A DNA stretch of 9,698 nucleotides from Candidatus Poseidoniaceae archaeon. GTDB lineage: Archaea > Thermoplasmatota > Poseidoniia > Poseidoniales > Poseidoniaceae. The notes below the pieces were generated by a model. It did no database searches. It saw only the letters and a list, made by a program, of their open reading frames with translations, and had not been told where the DNA came from. The stretch is from the NCBI GenBank assembly GCA_013330925.1, contig DUHJ01000012.1, positions 1 to 9,698 of the forward strand, in the 5' to 3' direction. This document shows, one piece after another, positions 7,072 through 9,698 of this stretch. How positions within the stretch are numbered: position 1 is the first letter of the stretch; every line of letters begins with the position of its first letter. The position numbers were made by a program, and so were the translations under genes.

Positions 7072-7515
7072 TCAGGAGGCGCGGATCCAGGGGACGTCTC
7101 GGCCCTTCACGGCCCAGAACATGGCGTGGATCTCCTCGACCGCATCCATGAGTTCCTGAGCGTGAACTGCGGAAACTTCGACCTTGCAAGCCGAGCAGAG
7201 CTTGGCGGCCTTCCAGAAGACGGTGTGCAGGTCAGGGTTGGCCTCAAGGTGCTGGGGCTTGAAGAAGTCCGTCCAAAGCACCAGCAATTCCTTCTTGCAC
7301 TTCTGGGCTTCTTCTTCCTTGATGGCCGCGTAGCGGGACATGGTGTTGAGGTAGGACGCCATGGCTGCAGCATCGGAGGTGTCCGGGCAGCTGTGGCCGA
7401 GCATCTTGTTGGTCATCGATTGAACGGCTTCGGCGGCCACGCGGGCGCTGGCAGGGTCGTACACGCCGCAGGGTCCGTCACAGTGGGCTTCGGCCTCGAT
7501 CAGAGGGGTCGTCAT
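7072..7515 (-). CDS. sodN: Nickel-containing superoxide dismutase precursor
   Basis: The enzyme converts superoxide to oxygen and hydrogen peroxide in the cytoplasm, using nickel instead of iron, manganese or copper. The 147-residue precursor starts with a 10-residue leader (MTTPLIEAEA) followed by the nickel hook HCDGPCGVYD. After cleavage His1, Cys2 and Cys6 would be the ligands and Tyr9 lines the substrate path. Further family signatures are LWTDFFKPQHLE (mature 70-81), NPDLH and EEIHAMFW. The mature protein (137 residues) is longer than the 117-residue Streptomyces enzyme, with an insertion of about 12 residues after helix 1 and a short C-terminal extension. It has four extra cysteines (mature 33, 63, 97, 100). 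Relative to the Streptomyces sequence as I remember it, Glu17 and Arg47 correspond to Ala17 and Glu59. I chose the ATG at 7513-7515; the same frame stays open upstream to 7623, but that would give an implausible 46-residue leader. It is the first gene of the sodN-sodX operon and appears to have a leaderless start. Confidence 0.95.
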   Translation of the reverse strand: MTTPLIEAEAHCDGPCGVYDPASARVAAEAVQSMTNKMLGHSCPDTSDAAAMASYLNTMSRYAAIKEEEAQKCKKELLVLWTDFFKPQHLEANPDLHTVFWKAAKLCSACKVEVSAVHAQELMDAVEEIHAMFWAVKGRDVPWIRAS

Positions 7516-7539
7516 GGTGCAGATGATTCGCCACCGCCC

Positions 7540-7547
7540 TATCAACC
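7540..7547 (-). promoter_or_regulatory. Possible TATA-like element (GGTTGATA) of the sodN-sodX operon
   Basis: On the minus strand GGTTGATA is followed by GGGC, and its centre is about 28 bases before the sodN ATG. This would place the transcription start at or next to the start codon. No ribosome binding site is visible before the ATG, so a leaderless mRNA fits. The octamer is identical to the one at 1606-1613. Confidence 0.4.
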
Positions 7548-7623
7548 TGTTTCCGGTCGTCGGCACCCGCAACACCTCGGTCGCAAGGGCTAAGTGAGCC
7601 GCGTCCAGCGGAGTGGTGCACAA

Positions 7624-7696
7624 GGGCGTGTAGATCAGTTGGAAGATCGCTTCGTTCGCAACGAAGAGGCCGCGAGTTCAAATCTCGCCACGTCCA
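7624..7696 (+). tRNA. tRNA-Ala (anticodon CGC)
   Basis: A complete 73-base cloverleaf can be drawn. The acceptor stem 7624-7630 pairs with 7689-7695 and includes the G3:U70 wobble that marks alanine tRNAs. The D stem is GATC/GATC with AGTTGGAA as loop. The anticodon stem is CTTCG/CGAAG with loop TTCGCAA, giving anticodon CGC at 7657-7659, which reads GCG. The variable loop is AGGCC. The T stem is GCGAG/CTCGC with loop TTCAAAT. The discriminator base is A7696. There is no intron and no encoded CCA, as is usual in archaea. It lies divergently from sodN, 108 bases away. No good TATA box is visible upstream; a weak candidate is CTAAGTG near 7590-7596. Confidence 0.96.
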
Positions 7697-7709
7697 TTTC
7701 ACCGATTTT
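7697..7709 (+). terminator. Possible T-rich terminator after tRNA-Ala
   Basis: TTT directly after the tRNA and TTTT at 7706-7709 form the only T-rich patch nearby. Archaeal transcription often ends at such short T-runs without a hairpin. The match is weak. Confidence 0.3.
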
Positions 7710-7783
7710 CACCACGACGCTCTTGCTCATCGGTGTAGCGACGGTGCCGGCATGCGCCCCTGTCCACGCGTAGCGCCACGGTC

Positions 7784-8764
7784 TCAATCGCCGTCCACTA
7801 TGCCGTTCGCCTGGTCCGCATTTGAAAATCGGCTGATGAAATCCCATACGATTTGTACGGTATCGACGTTCGTTGGGTTGTCAACGTCGCTGTTGGTGTA
7901 GGGGACGTGGTGGGCATAATTGAGGGTCACCAGTTTCACTTCGGTCCCAGCGTCACAATCGTCGTACCCCATGATGGAGTAATCGGCGTACTGCTCGAAC
8001 ATCTTCGGGAGGTTTCCGTTTCCGACACATCCGTTCATGTTGCCCCAATCCATGATGTTCTGAATGGCGCCTTCTTCTCCGCTCAGCGAGCCGTCAAAGT
8101 ACATTGACGAGGAGTAGGACGTACCGTAGGGAATCACCGCGTCGAGGACGCCGTGAACTTCGATCAGGGAGACTGGAGAGTACGACGGGTGTGGGTCCTC
8201 AAGGAGGTACAGCGCCATGCAACCAGCGGCAGCCAGGGTGCTGCTTGCCTCGTTGGCGAGTTTGTGGGTCATCGCGCAACCGTTGGAATGACCTGTCGAG
8301 TAAATCCTCGACGCGTCAATGGAATGGTTGGCTTGTACTGCTTCGATGGCGGAGAGAATGAATCCAACGTCGTTGATGCCGCTGTCTTTTGCTTCGCCGC
8401 AACACCACCCTGCATTCCAAGAATTCTCTATGCCCTGGGGATACATCACCACCACGTTGTGCGCCTCGGCAATGGCATCGAATTGTGAATAATTGTACAA
8501 TTCGCTGTTCGTGCCCCCAAATCCATGCAGATTGACCAACAACGGGTGTTGGACCTGACGATCGTATCCACTCGGGATGTGGGTGAACCAACACCGTTCG
8601 AGGCCATCAAACTCCATGCATTCGTCGATCAACGCCGGCGTCTCGGGTGCAACGTCATCCGGCTCAACCGTTGGTTCAGCGTTTGAGTCCATGTCGGAAA
8701 TGCAACCGCTCATCGCCATGGTGAGGAGCATAAGGCAGCAGAGCTTGGCCACGTTCCTCTGCAC
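7784..8764 (-). CDS. Secreted lipoprotein alpha/beta-hydrolase (PHB depolymerase/feruloyl esterase-like)
   Basis: This is probably an esterase acting outside the cell on polymer-linked or polyester substrates; the exact substrate cannot be read from sequence. The 326-residue product begins with a short hydrophobic signal (8-18) and a lipobox MSGC with Cys21 as the lipid attachment site, then an acidic Pro-rich linker (22-45). The hydrolase domain shows an oxyanion-hole motif HGFGG (80-84), MYPQG (107-111), a vicinal cysteine pair GWCCG (119-123), the nucleophile elbow GHSNG with Ser160, an acid box HGVLDAVIPY with Asp208, and NYAHHVPY with His285 or His286 as the catalytic base. Further cysteines at 49, 58, 163, 182, 246 and 270 could form disulfides, in line with an exported enzyme. 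The start is GTG at 8762-8764; ATG at codon 12 would remove most of the signal. It stands alone between tRNA-Ala and the divergent helicase gene. Confidence 0.85.
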   Translation of the reverse strand: MQRNVAKLCCLMLLTMAMSGCISDMDSNAEPTVEPDDVAPETPALIDECMEFDGLERCWFTHIPSGYDRQVQHPLLVNLHGFGGTNSELYNYSQFDAIAEAHNVVVMYPQGIENSWNAGWCCGEAKDSGINDVGFILSAIEAVQANHSIDASRIYSTGHSNGCAMTHKLANEASSTLAAAGCMALYLLEDPHPSYSPVSLIEVHGVLDAVIPYGTSYSSSMYFDGSLSGEEGAIQNIMDWGNMNGCVGNGNLPKMFEQYADYSIMGYDDCDAGTEVKLVTLNYAHHVPYTNSDVDNPTNVDTVQIVWDFISRFSNADQANGIVDGD

Positions 8765-8784
8765 ATGACAGGGTCAAATTCTGT

Positions 8785-8792
8785 GGCAATAA
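8785..8792 (-). promoter_or_regulatory. Possible TATA-like element of the lipoprotein esterase gene
   Basis: On the minus strand TTATTGCC, inside TAGCCTTATTGCC, is centred about 24 bases before the GTG start. No ribosome binding site is evident, so a leaderless or nearly leaderless mRNA is possible. The match to the archaeal TATA consensus is poor. Confidence 0.25.
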
Positions 8793-8908
8793 GGCTAACT
8801 CCGTTCTTGAGCGCCTCCCTGCTGCGGGATGAAATGGAAACCGTGCTCTCTGGGACGAAGCGGTGACCTCAAGGCCCACGGGCAGCCGACTGGACGCGAG
8901 GTGCGGAC

Positions 8909-9698
8909 ATGACGACGGTGTTCGATGCGCTGCACCCTTCCCTCCAAACGGCCGTTGAGGAGCGGGGTTGGTCGCCCACGCCGGTGCAAGACCTGGCGCT
9001 TCCGGCCTTGGCCGGGGGCGAGGAAGGCATCGTCGTTGCCCCAACAGGTTCGGGCAAGACCATGGCGGCCGTTTTGCCCCTGCTTCACCGTTGCCTTGAG
9101 GAAGCATGGGACCCTTTGGCCATCCTCTACATCACGCCACTTCGGGCCCTCAACCGTGACGTGGACCGACGCCTCATCGACCTCGCAGAATCTGTTGGGC
9201 TGCGCGTGGGTTTGCGCCATGGGGATACCTCGCAATCAGAGCGGCAACGGCAGGTAAAGCGGCCACCGCATCTCTTGGTGACCACCCCCGAGACCTTCCA
9301 GTTGATGTTCACCGGGCATCGGCTCAGGGCCTTGCTGCGCAGCGTTCAAGCCGTGGTTGTGGACGAGGTGCACGACCTCGCGTCAAGCGAGCGCGGCTGG
9401 CAACTCTCCGTCGGATTGTCGAGGTTGGATCACATGTGCGGGCGGCGCGTCCAACGCATCGGCCTGTCGGCGACCGTGGGAAACCCTGCGGACGTGGCCG
9501 AATGGCTCGCACCCGGGCGGGGCAAGGCGATGGTGGCGGTGGCCCCTCGCGAAACAGAACTGACCGTGGAATCTGAGCCTCCTGAGCCCCAAGACGAGAT
9601 TGGAGCGGTCGAGCAAGCGCTTTCCACCCGCGCGCACGCCACCTTCCGTCGGTTGATTCGCCAGGTCGAAGCGACCCCTCAAACCCTCGTGTTCGTCA
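8909..9698 (+). CDS. lhr: Lhr-like superfamily 2 DNA helicase, N-terminal 263 residues (runs off the window)
   Basis: This is an ATP-dependent DNA or DNA:RNA helicase of the Lhr group, linked in archaea and bacteria to DNA repair and replication restart. The first RecA-like domain is complete for its main motifs: a Q-like motif GWSPTPVQ (20-27), Walker A APTGSGKT with Lys50, motif Ia TPLRALNRD (76-84), the Lhr-typical HGDTSQSER (104-112), VTTPETFQLM (124-133), Walker B DEVH (152-155) and motif III SAT (187-189) followed by VGNPADVAEWL. The second RecA domain and the C-terminal domains lie beyond the window, so full length is unknown. The ATG at 8909 has a strong GAGGTG site at 8898-8903 with 5-base spacing, and an in-frame stop at 8864-8866 excludes a longer N-terminus. 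It is transcribed away from the lipoprotein gene. Confidence 0.92.
   Translation, partial: MTTVFDALHPSLQTAVEERGWSPTPVQDLALPALAGGEEGIVVAPTGSGKTMAAVLPLLHRCLEEAWDPLAILYITPLRALNRDVDRRLIDLAESVGLRVGLRHGDTSQSERQRQVKRPPHLLVTTPETFQLMFTGHRLRALLRSVQAVVVDEVHDLASSERGWQLSVGLSRLDHMCGRRVQRIGLSATVGNPADVAEWLAPGRGKAMVAVAPRETELTVESEPPEPQDEIGAVEQALSTRAHATFRRLIRQVEATPQTLVFV

Noticed and set aside
6847..7593. A 248-codon plus-strand frame opposite sodX and sodN
   Set aside because: Both minus-strand genes have decisive family motifs; the plus-strand product is a His/Gly-rich shadow.
7599..7611. Small hairpin CCGC/GCGG before the tRNA gene
   Set aside because: Only 4 base pairs; not distinguishable from chance.
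7516..7623. A longer SodN precursor starting at 7623
   Set aside because: It would add 36 residues before the typical short leader, contains the promoter-like element, and reaches the edge of the tRNA gene. The ATG at 7515 gives the expected short leader.
7745..7758. Short palindromes (TGCCGGCA and GGC-ATGC-GCC) between the tRNA and the esterase gene
   Set aside because: They are short, GC-rich and without a T-run, and such matches are expected by chance in this composition.
7624..7783. tRNA-Ala as an attachment site for an integrated element
   Set aside because: No repeat of the tRNA 3' end was found in the window and there is no integrase gene; neighbouring genes look like ordinary chromosome.

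Overview
The window looks like chromosomal DNA from a planktonic marine euryarchaeon, most likely Marine Group II (Candidatus Poseidoniales) or a close relative. The archaeal signs are a Ser/His-type (Sec11-like) signal peptidase, a tRNA gene without an encoded CCA end, GGTGA/GAGGTG ribosome binding sites, a start at sodN that looks leaderless, an Lhr-type helicase, and a giant single-pass surface protein ending in CARDB, one membrane helix and an acidic tail. The group name is inferred from overall resemblance; no marker gene allows a formal placement. Genes are densely packed, base composition looks uniform, and there is no sign of a phage, insertion sequence or CRISPR array.

Layout. Positions 1-82 hold the last 26 codons of a plus-strand gene. 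Its stop touches the stop of a minus-strand pair: a two-helix membrane protein (1163-1537) followed by a signal peptidase (83-1153) with a large cysteine-containing insertion. A 129-base divergent gap leads to a 1693-residue exported, membrane-anchored multidomain protein (1667-6748). It meets head-on, with 5 bases between stops, a two-gene minus-strand operon: nickel superoxide dismutase (sodN, 7072-7515) and its dedicated maturation protease (sodX, 6754-7062). Next come tRNA-Ala(CGC) at 7624-7696 on the plus strand, a secreted lipoprotein alpha/beta-hydrolase of the PHB-depolymerase/feruloyl-esterase type (7784-8764, minus), and the first 263 codons of an Lhr-like DNA helicase (8909 to the window end, plus).

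How the genes fit together. SodX should cut the 10-residue leader from SodN to expose His1 of the nickel hook, giving a cytoplasmic superoxide scavenger that needs neither iron nor manganese. The general signal peptidase is a candidate for processing secreted proteins such as the giant surface protein. The surface protein and the lipoprotein esterase suggest an envelope devoted to adhesion and polymer breakdown.

The points most worth following up are the archaeal sodN-sodX operon with changed second-sphere residues and four extra cysteines in SodN, two S26 proteases with different catalytic chemistry about 6 kb apart, the unusually enlarged catalytic domain of the signal peptidase, and the repeated architecture and calcium-loop motif of the giant surface protein. 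I found no clear evidence of an entirely new kind of system.
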